From Cristatella mucedo (taxonomy: Eukaryota; Bryozoa; Phylactolaemata; Cristatellidae), in assembly GCA_009760855.2 (NCBI GenBank), contig WPIO01000181.1:304001-368000 (forward strand): a stretch of 64,000 nucleotides of DNA. The letters are read 5' to 3'. Under the pieces are notes generated by a model that worked only from the letters and a program-made list of their open reading frames with translations, was not told the origin of the DNA and did not search any database. Below are positions 23,275 through 34,754 of this stretch, piece after piece (position 1 is the first letter of the stretch; every line of letters starts with the position of its first letter). The position numbers and the translations under genes are program-made.

Positions 23275-23425
23275 GAGAGTTAGCTGGTTTGGTCCAGTGG
23301 TTAAGATGATCGCCCCGACAAAGGTCTGGCTGAGGTCGTGGGGTGGAGCTACGTGGCATATGTGAAGCGCCTGAATAGAGATTAAGTTCTCTTGGGTTGC
23401 TATACTTGGAGAACTATATTTTTTA
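23275..23425 (+). mobile_element. SINE-1 copy
   Basis: The head GCTGGTTTGGTCCAGTGGTT is tRNA A-box-like, with AGGTCGTGGGGTGGAGCTAC at the B-box position. The tail is GTGAAGCGCCTGAATAGAG, ATTAAGTTCTCTTGGG, then GCTATACTTGG. It is the same arrangement as at 31883 and 44090. Confidence 0.8.
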
Positions 23426-23889
23426 ATTATATTAAGTTTTTAAATCTCAAATAAAGTAAAAAATACATGTAGCCAGCACATCATCTGCTTCTGGTTATGC
23501 AGTTTTTGCCGAGCCTTAACATTTTCATCGTTAACGTACTTAAATGGCTTCTGGGACACCCCTTCGTTTAAGTTCAGTACCAATCGATTTTATGGAAGAA
23601 GCATAAGGAATTACTCACGGAAGCTGTAACTCGGTGAGGATTACATGATGCTGTTTCGAGTCAACCGCAGTAGGATTAAATGTCAGTGTCTGCACCATAT
23701 CCGCTGGAATTAAGCCGGTAGCTCAGGTGTTGATTACTATTACATTCAGCCTACAGATAAGGAAACAAATAGCTCTCTTCAGAGTTTTGAAGAATAGATA
23801 GTCCAATAAAAGGTATTCCCTGTAGACTTGACAAATTGGTTATGTATAGTGCCTGAATAATGTAAGAATATTAATAATAAATAGCCAGC

Positions 23890-24907
23890 ACACATATTCT
23901 AGGACACCTCAAGCATGTGGCTGGACTGGAAGGCTTCGGTCTTCTAATGAGTGGTGCTATTATGCGAACGTCACATTGTACTCGGAATTTAGGTCTTATC
24001 TTCGACAGCTTCCAAAATTTTCATAGTTTTCTTAAGAAGACTGCTTCTGCAGCTAGCCATTACGTCCGATTGCTATCTAAAATTAGGAACTGTCTTTCAC
24101 AGTGGCTTATAAAAAGTTTAAGTAGGTCTTTGGTCCTGCCCCGGCTTGATTATTGTAATTCTCTTTTGGCTGGGCTGCTGCAAAAAGCTACTGGGCCTCT
24201 ACAACTGGCGATGAATATGGCTGCAAGGCTAGGTTAAAAATTCCACAGGCTTGACCACGTGTCTACTTTGCTGAAAGAGCTTGGGTGGCTGCCAGTTGAT
24301 CAAAAGATAGAGATCATAGTTTTTATGCTAACCCACAAGGCCCCTGCGGCTCCTTGATACTTAGCTGAACCACTGAACCCATCTCAGCCTCCTCGTGCCC
24401 TCAGTTCCTGAGTGGATAATAAGTTAGCTGTCCCATTTGTCCGATTAAAGACCATTGGGGACAGAAGCTTTAGCTCTGCAGGTCCTAGACTGTGGAACTC
24501 ACTTCAGCAATTCTTACGCAACGGCAACTACTCTCCTGCTGCCAACTGTGGCTCATCGTTTCCATCCATTCTGAGCTGCTGCTTCCACGCGACTCACTAC
24601 CACAACTGCTCTCCTGACTCAGCTATGCGTCTCGATTTCGCTTTGTTAAAGGAGATACAGTTTGTTGGCAACTGAATGGGTACCAAAAGCCGCTTAGGCT
24701 GTGAGTGTTTTATTATTCAAAACTATTATTATAAATTACATTATATATATATATTATATTATATGTTATACACACACACACATATATATATATAATTATA
24801 TATTATAATAAACTATTATTCAAAACTATTCAAAACTATCCGGCGTAACATCCACGTAGTCATTGTGGCATTGTGAAGTTACAGACAGAGATAAATTACA
24901 TTAGATT
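23890..24907 (+). mobile_element. LINE B, 5'-truncated copy
   Basis: The plus strand gives VAGLEGFGLLMSGAIMR, FLKKTASAASHYVR, LDYCNSLLAGL (open 23917-24237), then after a shift LAVPFVRLKTIGDRSFSSAG and PRLWNSLQQFLRN (24412-24675). The 3' end is split by an AT-rich/(CA) stretch at about 24735-24815, and the end of the tail resumes at 24820-24905 (GTTACAGACAGAG, AATTACATTAGATT). Confidence 0.85.
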
Positions 24908-24996
24908 AGCTCGCTATCAGTGTCTGTCTGTGCTGTAGTTCAGTGGTAGCATTTTCAGTAGAAAACTGGTTTACTTTTCTTGTTTTTTTCTCGTAG

Positions 24997-25065
24997 CTCG
25001 TTACTTTGAACTTAAAGGATAATGTGATCCAACAACTACCAGAGAGCATGAGCAACCTTATCCAA
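24997..25065 (+). CDS. LRR block 1, exon 5 (69 bp, one repeat)
   Basis: The acceptor TTTTTTTCTCGTAG precedes CTC at 24997; the exon ends CAA before GTGAGT. It encodes one repeat starting LVTLNLKDNVIQQLPESM. Borders are phase 0. Its counterpart at 59215-59283 shares LVxLxLxDN, LPE and a late N. Confidence 0.9.
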
Positions 25066-25376
25066 GTGAGTGTTCAACCATTGCCTATACGTTTTTGGCA
25101 AAACTATCTGAATTGCGGTCTTAGTATATGACGGTAAATATATACGGTAAGTTACCTTGTATTTCCACGCATCAGTTCAACAGTAGTGGTGCTGTCTCAT
25201 ATGAATAATCCCGCTGTCACGTGGAAATATGTGAGTAGTGGTAGTTAGCACTCTGAGAGTTTGGCCGCAGAACTGCTGCTCTGAGTGCGACTGCCACTTA
25301 ATTTTAGTCATGCGGCTTTTCAGCATGGCATAATCCTGACTCATTGCAAAGAAAAATTTGCTGCTGAGAATCATAT

Positions 25377-25513
<137 letters not shown>

Positions 25514-26187
25514 GTACAATTTAGCAGCAATTGATTAAAAGCCGCAGAAAAAACTGTAAAAATAAGGATACGATCGCTAGGTCATTCTTCTAGCATTTTC
25601 GCGTCAAATTAACTTGTTCTTCTAGCTAATTTTATATCATCACCAAAGTTGCCTCTAGTGGATAATTCGTATGATTTATAATAATGGTTGGTACTGTCTA
25701 ATTAAACACTACCTATATCAATATTCTGTTTAAATGCATTGAAAATGAGCCGATGGGAGCTCATTCACTGACTTAATTTTCCTCTATACGACATGCTTAT
25801 GTGCAAGAGCTATTATGCATAGCAGTAGTATATGCAGTATGTGCTAAAGTCGAAATTTTTAGGGGCTTAAAATGACTCTGGGAAGACCGAAGCCAGTCTA
25901 GTGTGTTTAAGGTAAATATAATCATAAACAAGCTAGAGTAGGAGTTCTACTGTACATGCTGTATGTGCAGCAGCTATGCCAGCCACTGAGTACGGGGTAA
26001 TAGCATCGACAGCGTAGACAGCATCAATTCAGATACGTTTCGGATTGTGTCGGAATAAAAGATTTAGGTAGTGCAATCATAAATTTAAAAAAGTTTCGTC
26101 TTTATTAAACAAGCATGCAACCGGATATTCACACCTACAATGCTGGCGTGAAAAATTCCTCAACCCCCGAGAATTAAAAATAACAAT
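25514..26187. other. Unassigned AT-rich stretch
   Basis: No gene or repeat family recognised. Confidence 0.4.
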
Positions 26188-26680
26188 ATATTAATAATAA
26201 TACATTTTATGGCACCCTCAGAGAACTCAATCTCATTCTAGGCACTTTAAATTTGCTGCCAAGGAAGCACGATCGAATGTTAGTGGTAGCATGCTCAATA
26301 AACAACTAGAATAACATGGTTAGGGGTGACATGCACTGGGTCAGCATGCAAGTTTGGTTAGTGGCAGCACGCACAGTGTCAGCATGCATAAACACATAAA
26401 TAATAATACAATAATAATAATAATGCACTTGATAAAGCGTCCTTAGAGAACTCAATCTCTTTCTAGGCGCTTTACATTTGCTGCAAAGGGAAACAAAAAG
26501 ACGAAGCACAGGGACCCACTAAATGCTGTCCTAAATAAGTGTTTTAAGTTCTTTTTAAATGTGGTCAAGTCAGGGATGTTCGGACGCAAGTCGGGAGGAT
26601 GTTCCAGGCTTTGGGAGCATGCGAACTAAAGGCACGGTCTCCAAAAGATTTGAGGTTTTCACGAGGTATTTGAGATATAA
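26188..26680 (-). mobile_element. LINE A 3' fragment with a nested LINE A tail
   Basis: Outer copy: TTAATAATAATACATTTTAT, tail core, GGTTAGGGGTGACATGCACT, CAGTGTCAGCATGCATAA up to 26400, continuing at 26491 with GACGAAGCACAGGGACCCAC and the FGDRAF codons near 26625-26650. Between them, at about 26400-26490, sits a second tail of the same family and orientation: (ATA)n, GAACTCAATCTCTTTCTAGG, TTTGCTGCAAAGGG. A-rich sequence borders both sides. Confidence 0.85.
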
Positions 26681-28434
26681 AGATGGATTTTTAATTGTTT
26701 CATGAACTTCTGCCAAAATATATTTCTAAAGAACATTAGATTTCTATGATCTAGCAGTATTTTGCAACACGGCGGGAATGCTACTCCCTTGGTTTTCTTA
26801 CCAGGTGCAAAGAAATATGCATGAGCCTGTTTTTGCAGAATCTGGGAGTTTTTGGCCGCTAGTTTAGTTGCCATTTTTGATATATGCAATCAGCTGGAAG
26901 CATTGAGTATATAATTATATTTGTCTACGGACGTGTCGTACTACACAAAGGCTCGACATAAATAGAAAGCAATACAAAATTTGATGGCACCGTACGAAGG
27001 AAAAACAGCATTTTCCGATGAACGAGAAATTAGCCCCTTCGAATAATTTCGTCGATCTTTACTTTCTCGGTTTAAAAGTTGGCAAGTTTGGTCTGTTGGT
27101 TGGCAAGTTTAATTTGAAGTAACTTACCATAATCTCCGATACGTCTATCATAATGAATTTTATCGTGCACCGAACCGAAAGTTATTGCTATTATCATATT
27201 ATTCAAACTAAAACTAAAAATTAGAAATTCCTAAAAAATTCAATGCCAAGTTATTGAGATGAATTTTCCAGAGAGTTTTATAATCGGAATATCCAAAAAT
27301 TACTTCAAAACTGCATCTGTTTTCGAAACTACCAGAAACAACCTAACAAGTTAATCGTGCACATTTTTCACAATTAGTAAGTAAAATGATGGCAGTACGC
27401 ACTATTTAAAACATATCTTCCTTACTTGTATTTAATGCAACATTGTGGAGATAGTTTTGGACTTAAATTGGTAAAAATCTGAAATATTTCAGATTTGCTT
27501 TGACACACAAGGTGAGCGGATTTTTCGGGCCAGCACTGCATGTCTTATAAAAAATGGGCAGTAAAAATATACCGAGAACTTTCGAAGCGTCAAACATAAT
27601 GAAAAAGTTACTTTACATATAGTATCGGCACCCTTACTTAGAGGAAGAGAAGACATTTCTTCTTCGAAAATTTATCGTCCACATTCCTTTGAAGATAGAC
27701 GTCGCTTTATACCTTGAATATAGGCATCCCTATAGGCAACCAGACATCTTGGAATCCTTGCCGCTAGTTTACATTTAGATTTGAGAAAGTAGAAGAACAG
27801 GTGAGCCTAACTGGCATTATGACGTACCGTGACAATTAACGAAACTCATTCGAAAATAAAAGTCCATCTCAACAAGCTTAATCTCGTCATATTTTCCGTT
27901 CATGTGAATAGCATTTAATTCAATTGCGCGAGCTGTAAGTTTACAAGTGATTATCGCAAATAAGTCAAATGATTTGTCACCATCCAATGAGAGCTCCTCA
28001 GAAAGTGATTGAATATAGACTGCTGCTCACTTGTTGCAATTAAAATTTTACAAGCGGCCGAGTTCAGGAATTTAAAATTTAAATGTTTTAATAGAAAGTC
28101 TCTTTTTGACCAGATACATTTTTCTGACATTGCTCCAATCTTTTTTTCATATGCCTAGGCACGGGTGTAAGTTTTGCTGTTTTACCCCGATGACGTATGC
28201 CCGTAAACTTGGCCTGAGATCCAAATTGACTTGCCACTCCGTGGGCACGTTGCCTTCATAGTCAAATCGGCCTAAATTTACCCGAAGGACATCGCCAAAA
28301 TCTGGGCCAGGTTAGACGAGTACGAAAGATAAAACAGCTCACGCAAGTGTGACATGGCTTCTAGTTAAATGCAAATTCCTTTATTTCGGGCATAAGCTTG
28401 TGTCCTGAACTGTTGCTAACTGGCGAAAAGCCGA
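26681..28434. other. Unassigned AT-rich stretch, 1.75 kb
   Basis: No ORF, repeat tail or LRR-like exon recognised on either strand. This is the longest repeat-poor stretch between the two LRR blocks. Confidence 0.45.
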
Positions 28435-28990
28435 TCTGGTGCGTCGTCGATGGCGTGTCGCTGATCTGGTCTTCGACGACGTAGCAGCCAAATTGCACCA
28501 CCTTAGTCTGAGCTTTAATGGATCCAGAGCTCCATATTCGACATCAAAAATATCCTCAGCTTGACTTGCATGTCGCCGCGTTCGTTTTGCCTACCTGCCT
28601 GACGTACCTGCTCCTGCGCTCTTGCCACGGCAACTTTCTTTCCTCGGCTTGTATTCATCTTGCGTTCTCGGCTTCCATTCATTATTCCTCGCACGAGATT
28701 GAAATATTTTGGTTTCCGTCAGTTCGTATGTGCTCTCAGTCAGTCTGGAACTCGCTTTCGGCTTCGGTCACTAGCTGCAATAATTTTGTTTCATTTAAAT
28801 CTGAGCTGAAGATGCAGCAGCCGCAGTTGTTTAGCTCAGCTTTCCCTGTGCCTCAGTGAGCTTTTATTTTTGTTGTTCCAGCGTACTTTGATTGGTTACG
28901 TGTGCACAATTCAGCACACACTACCAGCCGTAAATCCTACTTACCGGTTGCCGCGGGTTAAATCTTGTGTACTTTAGCATGCTGGTCAGA
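28435..28990 (+). mobile_element. LINE C C-terminal fragment
   Basis: The plus strand is open at 28518-28859 and ends with QSVWNSLSASVTSCNNFVSF and KSELK, the WNSLP...FKxxLK layout of CR1/L2-type proteins. It resembles the minus-strand fragment at 8835 more than LINE A. No EN or RT remains. Confidence 0.6.
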
Positions 28991-29119
28991 CGATGTTCTT
29001 CTATACCTTTATTTACTTAAGTGAATAGGTATGAAGAAATTCATTTCAGTAAGCCTTGGTTATGGATTTCCGTGCAGAGATTTTCAAAGGATCTCGACAG
29101 AGCTTTAGTTCTCTTAGGG

Positions 29120-30101
29120 AATATAATAATAATATATTTGATAAAAACCCTCAGAGAACTCAATCTCTTTCTAGGTACTTTAAATTTGCTGCAAAGAAAG
29201 CATGATTGAATGTTTTTTTTTAGTGGTAGCTTGGTCAATAAACAAGCAGAATAACATGGTTAGGGGGACATGCACAGGGTCAGCATGCAAGTATGGTTAG
29301 TGGCAGCATGCACAGTGTCAGCACGCATAAGCACATACAGGTCGAATAACGGGGACCCACTAAATGGAGTGATAAATAGATGCGTTTTTAGTTTCTTTTT
29401 AAATGTGGTCAAGTCAGGAGATGTTGTGACGGAAGTCGGGAGAGAGTTCCAGGCTTTGGGAACCTAAGAACTAAAGTCATGGTCTCCAAAGTATTTGAAG
29501 TTTGTACGAGGTATTAGTAAACAGTTCGATTTTGAAAAGCCGGTGGTAGGATGCTTAGCCTTGTGGGGTAGTAGATCTGATACATAGGCTGGAGCCAAAG
29601 AATGAAGAAACCTAAAAGTGAGTGACAAAACTTTAAAGTCAGTACATCGGTTGACTGGGAGCCAGTGCAAGTCAGCGAGAAGTGGCAACTGCGATACTCA
29701 TGACAGACAAGCCTAGCTGCCGAATTTTCTCCCCAGCTGTAAGAACCCGATTGCACAGGCCAAGAAGCAGGGAGTTACAGAAGTCAAGGCGGGAAGTCTC
29801 AAACGCATGGACAAATTTAGATGTGGTATCCCCGTCTAAAAAAGCCCGAATTTTAGCCATGTTATGTAGCTGAAAGTAGACAGACTTGACCATGGAGCTG
29901 AAGTGGTCGTCTAATAAAAGGTCACTTTGGAACCGGACACCTAGATTTCGTGCAAATTAAAAAAGAGATGCTGGTGGAGCCGATTGTCAGCGTTAACCTT
30001 TCAAATTCCTTAGTCACAGGTTTACCCACAAATATTAAGTTAGTTTTATCATCATTCGATTTAAGAAAGTTTGTTGCCATGCATTTGTGAATGTCGTCAA
30101 T
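29120..30101 (-). mobile_element. LINE A, 5'-truncated copy (older)
   Basis: The sense reading starts in the RT C-terminal codons (MATNFLKSNDDKTN near 30085-30040) and runs through LLDDHF, VHAFETSRLDFCNSLL, HWLPVNRCTDFKVL and FGDHDF to the (ATT)n end at 29120. It carries many frame breaks. Confidence 0.85.
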
Positions 30102-30104
30102 ACA

Positions 30105-31056
30105 TAATACTAATAATAATAATGCACTTGATAAAGCGCCCTCAGAGAACTCAATCTCTCTCCAGGCGCTTTACATTAGCTGCAAAGGAAAATTCAATTG
30201 AATGGTGAGTAATATCATGCTTGATAAACAAACAACATGAATAACATGGTTAGGGGTGACATGCACAGGGTCAGCATGCAAATGTGGTTAGTGGCAGCAT
30301 GAACAGTGTCAGCACGCATAAGCACATCGAGGACGAATCACAAGGACCCACTAAATGCTGTCCTAAATAGGTATGTTTTTAAGTTTCTTTTAAATGTGGT
30401 CAGGTCAGGGGATGTTCTGATGCAGGTCGGGAGGGAGTTCCAGGCTGTGGGAGCATACGAGCTAAATGCACGGTCTCCAAAGGATTTAAGGTTTGTACTA
30501 GGTATTTGTAGACTGTTGGAATCCGAAAAGCGGATGGTACGATGCTTGGCCTGATCGGGTAGTATATCTGAGAGATTAGCTGGAGCCATAGAATGAAGGG
30601 ACCTAAAAGTGAGCGACAAAACCTTGAAGTCAATCCGTTGCTTGACTGGTAGCCAGTGCAGGTCGGCGAGAAGTGGAGTAATGTGGCAACTGCGACGCTC
30701 TGATCGCAAATGCTGGTAGGCCAGTAAGCAGTGAGTTGCAGAAGTCAAGACGGGATGTCAAAAAATGCATGGACCAACTTGGACGTGGTAACCTTATCTA
30801 AACAAGCCCGAATTTTAGCAATGTTATGAAGCTGAAAATAGGCAGATTTGACTGTGGAGCTGATATGGTCGTCTAACGAGAGGTTGCTTTGGAATATGAC
30901 ACCTAGATTTTGAGCTGATTTGACAGGAGATATGCTGGAAGAGCCAATTTTGAGCGTCAGCCTTTCCAATTTGTGAATCACACTGGGTTTGCCCATAACT
31001 AGTACGTTAGTTTTATCATCGTTTAGTTTTAGAAAATTTGCTGCCATCCATCATGG
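30105..31056 (-). mobile_element. LINE A, 5'-truncated copy (younger), adjacent to the previous one
   Basis: The sense reading starts at [19 protein letters not shown] (31047) and runs with a small internal deletion near 30700 to WNSLPTCIRTSPDLTTFKRN and the (ATT)n end at 30105. It is almost identical to the copy at 16515 over the 3' UTR (GATTCGTCCTCGATGTGCTT in sense). Its 5' truncation lies within about 30 bp, in element coordinates, of that of its neighbour. Confidence 0.88.
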
Positions 31057-31275
31057 CTTAACAAAGCTTCCGGGTTCACACTCAGAGAAAGTCTTTGACA
31101 CTCGCTAAATCGTCGTCAGACCCAGACTTCTTAAAGTTGCGTTCGAGCCTGCGCCTCTGGACATTAAGAAAAAACAGTTAGCGTTTTTACATCTTTTTCT
31201 GACGCCATTGTAATTTTCAATATGTAGCTGAAAAATTTATTTATTGGCCATAACTTACTTGGTGGATCTGGACAG

Positions 31276-31338
31276 ATGGAATTCACACAACAGCATTCTC
31301 TTCTAGACTTGACGGTGGAGATGCGGTTTCGATTTGAG
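31276..31338 (+). CDS. Possible 63-bp exon following LRR block 1
   Basis: GGACAG precedes ATG at 31276, and an excellent donor GAG/GTAAGT closes at 31338, giving 21 phase-0 codons: MEFTQQHSLLDLTVEMRFRF plus E. It is not an LRR. Its length equals that of the 62770-62832 segment after block 2, and both contain Q-(Y/H)-x-L-x-hydrophobic-x-hydrophobic-(D/E). The acceptor lacks a good pyrimidine tract; an alternative AG is ACAACAG at 31293. This is speculative. Confidence 0.22.
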
Positions 31339-31477
31339 GTAAGTAAAATTGCTCTTTCTGAATAAATGTGCTAGTTTAGTAGGCAGTGCTATTCATTTAT
31401 GTACATGTTTATGGATCAGGTGTATTATTTTTCCTCTTCTTGTAACTATTGGAATCGCTCCTACCGCCTCCCGAAAA

Positions 31478-31660
31478 CAGGGTGAGTCGTGACGATACGC
31501 TAGGTAAGGTGGTTGCTTTTCGCGACATCGGTCCTGAGGTCGTGGTTCGAGTCTTTAGGTGGATGATTCTTTATCGCCGCTGCAAGCGGTCGTGATAGCC
31601 ATAGGGTCTCTTCTGTCGCTATACAAGAGAGACTGTTGAATCAGCTAGTATGATCGTTGC
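31478..31660 (+). mobile_element. SINE-2 copy
   Basis: Same order as at 10157: GTGAGTCGTGACGATACGCT, GGTCGTGGTTCGAGTC, GCCGCTGCAAGCGGTCG, CTTCTGTCGCTATACAAGAG, ACTGTTGAATCAGCTAG. Confidence 0.75.
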
Positions 31661-31882
31661 AACAGGTTGGATTTTGGATAGTTTTGTGACTTGGTCTTTC
31701 CATGGCTGCTGAACATTGTCAGTCAGATCACGACCCACTACGAAATGCTAGCAAAAGAAATGCTACGAAATGCTAGCTGTCGAGTTTAGTTTCCAAAAGG
31801 AAGTCCCAAGCATTAAAAAATTCAAGGATAATCTGACTAAAATAAAAACTCCGTTGCAATCTCTATCAAAAAAGTCACACAA

Positions 31883-32042
31883 TGCTGCGCTGGTTTGGCC
31901 CAGTTGTTAAGGTGCTTGCTCCGATCAAGGTCAGTCCGAGTTCGTGAGCTCGATCCCCGTGGCAAATGTGAAACGCCTGAGTAGAGATTAAGTTCTCTTA
32001 GTGGGCCATACAAATGAATTATATATATATATATATATATAT
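31883..32042 (+). mobile_element. SINE-1 copy with (TA)n end
   Basis: Head GCTGGTTTGGCCCAGTTGTT, B-box region GTTCGTGAGCTCGATCCCCG, then GTGAAACGCCTGAGTAGAG, ATTAAGTTCTC and GGGCCATACAAATGAATTA, followed by a TA run. Confidence 0.8.
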
Positions 32043-32139
32043 GACTGATGAATAGACTTTGTCCAAGAAGTATTTCTATTTCTCGCGCTGTTTCACATAG
32101 TCCACTCGATCCATCCGCATTATCCGAGCTACCTTTCAA

Positions 32140-32330
32140 TCAGACATCGTGCCACCCGTTGCTCTTCTGACTAGAGTCGTTCAATTGTGCCAGTACACAA
32201 TATCGCAGCCTTTGGGGACCTCGCCTCTAGTTCGCACTCTCTCAAAGCCAGGAACTCATTTTTGCTTGACTTCTTCAAATTCTGACTCAAGGACATCAAG
32301 TGTGCGCTTAAAGACACTCAGGTCGGTAGG
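32140..32330 (+). mobile_element. LINE A-like C-terminal scrap
   Basis: CATCGTGCCACCCGTTGC and, in a broken frame, AFGDLASSSHSLKARNSF correspond to the HRTTRFSES and SFGDRAFSSYAPKAWNSL blocks of LINE A. Confidence 0.55.
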
Positions 32331-33484
32331 TAAGTATGACCCCTCGTGACTCATGCGCAGGTAAGCAGGCCAAGTATGCGCGAGCCGAGCTCAACAATAG
32401 TGAGTTTTCTTGGGGGCAGGGCAAGCTGCGTACCAGATGCGTGTTCAGCAGAGAATTAATTCAGAGGATTTGATTGGTTAGTTTATATTTCTATTCAGTG
32501 CGAGAATAGGTGAAATGAAATTCTGAGAGTATTGAATACCTGCCGTTTTATTAGTAAAAAATTTATTTACTTGCAAGCCTGATTTGAAATGAATGTTTTT
32601 ATCCTTTGAATAGTTACAGTTAAAGTCTTAATGGACGAAGTGCTTTGATCCATTGCGATTATGGCTCAGGAGTATCTACTTTTGGCATATATATGCACTA
32701 GTCCCTCATTTACCGTGGTTAATCAGTTCCAGACTCTACCGCGATAAGTGAATTTCCGCAAAGTAGGTTTATTTATTTATATATCAAATATTTTCATAGT
32801 TAGAGCATTGAAAACCTGTTAAAGACCCTCTTAATACGAATTTTAACACTATTAGAGCCCTCTGGACAAGAAACAACACTAATTTAGTAACTATTACACT
32901 CATATTACCCAAAATATTAGAGACGGAATGGTCAGGCGGCTTCACTTGACGTTGAAGAATTTGCAGGGGTGCTCGAATACATAGGCCCACAGTCAATGCG
33001 TACAGTAATTTTAATTGTAATTGTAATACAGAGGTTTATAATTGCCTCATAAAACTGAGAGTTTGCTGAATTATTTTCACTATCTCGATCAAATTTTAAT
33101 CAATTTACGTATCTGAGAAACTGCAATAGAGTGAAGCCGTGACAGTCGAAGCGTGAAGTGGCGAGGGACCACAGTAGAGCAGAAATAGTTTAGTGCACCT
33201 TCAATTTGTACTTAGTGTCAAGATCTGCTGGTCGTGACTCACCGTGCATCAGCTCGAAAGGATTGCAACAGCTTATCGCATTCACTTAGGTAAATCATCT
33301 TAATTCGTTACCGTCAATGCTTTTACTTAGGAAGTTGTACGACACTCTCATGAACCACATTCTCAAAGCTATGTTTATTTTAATTACCAAATTGAAAAAA
33401 GTATGTCCAAGACTTAGCGAAAGAGAGGTCGGGCCTTTAGGGAATAATCGATCGTTGGTGGGCTGGGGCTGAATGACTTATCGG
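32331..33484. other. Unassigned stretch
   Basis: No recognisable gene or repeat tail on either strand. Confidence 0.4.
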
Positions 33485-34390
33485 GGCCGCTGGACTACAC
33501 ATCAAAACCTCTTCTTCGCTTTGATTCTTCCAGCACTTAAAATTCTCTACACATCCTTGCTTCATGTATGGATGACATCCGCACATGGATGGCAGAAAAA
33601 TTTCATAAACTGAGCGACGAAAAAACCAAATTACCAGTTATGAGAAAACCAAATGTTATTCAGAAATTGGACAAACCTAACCCTCAAAATCAGCTCTGCC
33701 AGCATATCTCCTGTGGAATCTGCACGAAATCTAGGTGTCCTGTTCCAAAGTGATCTTTGATTAGACGACCACTTCAGCTCCCAAGTCAAGTCTGCCTACT
33801 TTCAGCAGCATAACATTGCTAAAATTTGGGCTTGCTTAGACAGGAATACTGCATCGTAACTCATTGCTTCTAAGTCTCTAGGCGTGTGCAATCAAGCGCT
33901 TATAGTTGTGCAAAAAACCTCTGCACACAGGCTTGTCTGTCGTGAGCCTCGCAGTTGCCACATCACGTCACTTCTCGCCGACTTCTAGCACTGGCTCCCG
34001 ATCAAGCAGCGCATCGATTTCAAGATTTTGTCACTTCCTTTTAGGTCCCTTCATTTTCTGGCTCCAGCTTACCTACCAAATCTAATCACTCACCAAGCGA
34101 AGAATTGTATAACACGCTATTCTGATTCGAATCGTGTAGTCATACCTCGTACGAACTTCAACATTGTTGGAGACCGTGCCCTTAGTGTCAATGCTTCCAA
34201 AGCCTGGACCTCACTACCGACGCACATCACAACGTCCCCTGACATGACAAAATTAAAAAAAAAGCTTAAAAAGACCCGTTTATTACAGCATTTGGTGGGT
34301 CTTTGTGGTGTGTTCTTCGTGTGTACGTACGTGCTGCTTACACTATGTCACTATTGGCTCCATGATACCTTCGGGTATTCCTCTGCTATC
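33485..34390 (+). mobile_element. LINE A, internal to 3' fragment, old
   Basis: MDDIRTWMAEKFHKLSDEKT (33568), a QKLDKPNPQNQLC stretch, LVCREPRSCHI-like codons near 33935-33965, then the open 34028-34588 frame with PFRSLHFLAPAYLPN, VGDRALSVNASKAWTSLPTH. There is no ATT tail; similarity fades after 34390 in the 3' UTR. Confidence 0.8.
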
Positions 34391-34613
34391 TTCAGCATGA
34401 CTATTTATGAGCTGTCCCGGATAGGCTGCACAAAACAGAACCTGCTTACCATAAGGTGCGATGTTGCCATTTGTCGAAGCCTACCGGCGGGCAGTCTTCG
34501 GCGGTCAGTGACAACCTCCATGCATTCTGCGTTTGCCATATCAATAGCTCGGCTATCAAACCCACGACCCGTAAGTTTAAAGCGCTGAATAGCACTCATT
34601 GCGGTAGTAGCTC
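34391..34613. other. Possible 5' region of LINE B
   Basis: A moderately GC-rich segment between LINE A and the minisatellite, without recognised motifs. It may be LINE B 5' UTR, but no second full-length copy is available for comparison. Confidence 0.3.
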
Positions 34614-34754
34614 CTGTATACCTGTAGTATACCTGTCGTTCCTGTATACCTGTAGTATACCTGTCGTTCCTGTATACCTGTAGTATACCTGTCGTTCCTG
34701 TATACCTGTAGTATACCTGTCGTTCCTGTATACCTGTAGTATACCTGTAGTTCC
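34614..34754. repeat. 28-bp minisatellite, five copies
   Basis: Five near-identical tandem copies of a 28-bp unit built from CCTGTATACCTGTAGTATAC followed by CTGTCGTT. Each unit contains two GTATAC palindromes 11 bp apart. Because 28 is not a multiple of 3 and no frame has a stop, all frames are open through it; this is not evidence of coding. It sits just 5' of LINE B. Confidence 0.95.

Noticed and set aside
24412-24675. Host gene fragment
   Set aside because: The PRLWNSLQQFLRN block is the LINE B C-terminus, seen again at 46330 and 41150.
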